DNA of 64,000 nucleotides from Taxillus chinensis (taxonomy: Eukaryota; Streptophyta; Magnoliopsida; Santalales; Loranthaceae): positions 44,014,017 through 44,078,016 of the forward strand of contig CM042087.1 of assembly GCA_023512835.1 (NCBI GenBank), in the 5' to 3' direction. Positions 62,336 through 64,000 of the stretch are shown in pieces. Position 1 is the stretch's first letter, and each line of letters opens with the position of its first letter. The notes beneath the pieces are model-generated. The model was not told the DNA's origin, did not search any database, and was given only the letters and a program-made list of their open reading frames with translations. A program made the position numbers and the translations under genes.

Positions 62336-64000
62336 AAATTTGCTTTGGAGCCTCACCTCACTGTTAATCGGTGTTTCACACATCCTGATTGTGCATTCAG
62401 GTTTGGATGCATTGAAATGCCCGTGAATTTTTTATTAAAGAACCGAATCTAGATGAACCCTTTTTTGTTTTTTTACGTTTTCTTAAAATTAAATATTTGG
62501 ACTTGTTAGGGTTATAACATTTTTAATTAATTTGAAGGTGGTGTTTGATTATTCACTCATACTTTGTTCTTAAAACGTTTTAAAGTCAATATAAAATATT
62601 TTTAAAAACTTAAAATAAAACTTCAAGCTGCTGGACCTCTGATCGACTCAACCAAAAATCCTAGTCATGCACCCACTCATACTCCAAAAAAAGAAAAAGA
62701 AAAAAAAGAAACAACGTTTCATACTTTCATTCGGTCAACGCACCACTACGAATAAAAAACATGAACATTATCTTCAAACATGAACATGACCTCTGATGCT
62801 GTTCAACTTGTTTTCTAACATGAAATGAATAATATTTATTTAAATGTAAATATCATTTTTATAAATAGAAGGATTTCGGCGTAAGTTTACTCCTAGTGCT
62901 TCACACATATGCCTCTCCATTGGTTAAACAACCACGTTGATGCTCCCTCTATCATAGGTAAATAAAGCGCAACTAAAAGATAGTGGATGTAATATACGTT
63001 TGTAAATGGATTCAAAGGTATAGAAAACGTGTTCATGCCAAAACCAGGTCTTATCTATCTCCTATTCGACCAAAAGATGCTTCTTAAACTCCCGTCATCA
63101 TGTAATTCAACTGCAAATCAAAAGTATAGATTTCATGCAACACATTCTTTGCCCATTTTATCTGTCGATTGCGCAAGAGATCATCTTATTATTAGTGAGT
63201 TTGAATTTGCTGGTGAATAAGATTAATTTACTATTATAATTATCTATTTTATTTAAAATTTTATTGATATTTATTTTAAAGATAATTGTCAAATTGAATG
63301 TTTATGTAGGACACATCAGTTAATTTTTACATAAATTTAATTAAAAAAAAGTTAAATTTTAATAGATTAAAATAGTTTAGAATAAGTGGTCACCGCTACC
63401 ATTAATTATCACTATTGAAATGATATATATTCCATCAAAATTAGGAACATTCTTGTCATGCAGTCAATTTTATAATCTCTTGTATACAAATACAATGAAA
63501 AATGCTATCAGCTTATTATCACATAATCTCTTCTTTCCTTCAATATTACGTATCACCAATTGGCAAAGATCGCAGATTTACAATAAAAGTCAAATTTTTT
63601 TATTTAAAAAAAAATCATAAAATTATCTCATCTTATATATAACTTTTTATAAATATTAAATTATATAAAAAATTCTATTAATTCTCTCATTCCTATTTTT
63701 CATAATTTTTACTTTTATTTTATATTAAATTATAAAAAAAATATTATTAAATAAAAAATAGTATGAAGTATTATAGGCACAACAACAGTTTTTGTGCTAA
63801 GTGAGATGCTAGATGATGGCATATCTGTGAGCGACAAATATGTTAATAGAGCTTGCTTTTAATGCCTTTGGTTTGTCTCTTGACCTACTTATGCTTCAGC
63901 CTAGAAAACTAAAGAAACTAATATAGGCGATCTACCTGTTGGGGATGGATAGCATAGCAGTATAGTACTACAAAGTCGAAGAAAGAATGAGCAAAAAGGA
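62336..64000. other. Downstream intergenic DNA
   Basis: AT-rich, only short frames with no recognisable protein. Near 63200 AGTTTGAATTTGCTGGTGAA resembles 54489, suggesting a shared small dispersed repeat. Confidence 0.5.

Noticed and set aside
1..64000. CRISPR arrays, bacterial operons, ribosomal or transfer RNA genes
   Set aside because: No spacer-repeat arrays, no prokaryotic gene organisation and no rRNA-like sequence seen. tRNA genes were not found by eye, but a short one could be missed.

Overview
This is plant nuclear DNA, from a eudicot judging by gene content. It is AT-rich, has GT-AG introns of plant size, CT-rich leaders and many microsatellites, and carries copia, hAT-like, Mutator-like and Tourist-like insertions. 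All intact genes I can build lie on the + strand. They are four multi-exon genes that close in frame from ATG to stop: two tandem MAP70 microtubule-associated protein genes (1870-10689, 619 aa; 13973-19075, 618 aa), a DRP1C-type dynamin-related GTPase (44610-53536, 610 aa) and a type-B cytokinin-signalling response regulator (58231-61316, 627 aa). The species cannot be named from the window.

Layout. 1-19.4 kb holds the two MAP70 paralogues. They share all exon lengths except exon 1, but the first has a last intron swollen to 5 kb by transposon debris. 19.5-43.4 kb is a nested segmental duplication of the response-regulator locus. It contains three truncated copies (RR-A 24251, RR-B 32410, RR-C 38124). 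Each keeps exons 1-3 encoding a whole receiver domain, stops at the same shared frameshift, and has lost the DNA-binding half. The copies are interleaved with an antisense copia element in intron 1 that is shortened in B and C. 43.4-56.2 kb holds the DRP1C-like gene and intergenic repeats. 56.2-62.3 kb holds the intact response regulator with the upstream region it shares with copy A.

The most interesting signal is the truncated response-regulator array. Copies A, B and C each still encode an uninterrupted, spliceable receiver-only protein of about 134 residues. In B and C the phospho-accepting aspartate of the receiver is changed to glutamate, the classic phospho-mimicking substitution, while copy A and the intact gene keep aspartate. 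Each truncated copy is joined just before the GARP/MYB-like DNA-binding domain to a 79-base tail that matches the 3' flank of the second MAP70 gene. Whether these are decaying pseudogenes or a new receiver-only family cannot be decided without expression and comparative data.

The insertions date the duplications relative to each other. The A/E split is oldest; B and C arose later from an A-like ancestor, share a MITE and a copia deletion, and only C carries a 1.1-kb hAT-like element. The intact genes have no obvious shared pathway: MAP70 acts on cortical microtubules, DRP1 on endocytic and cell-plate membranes, and the response regulator on cytokinin-responsive transcription.
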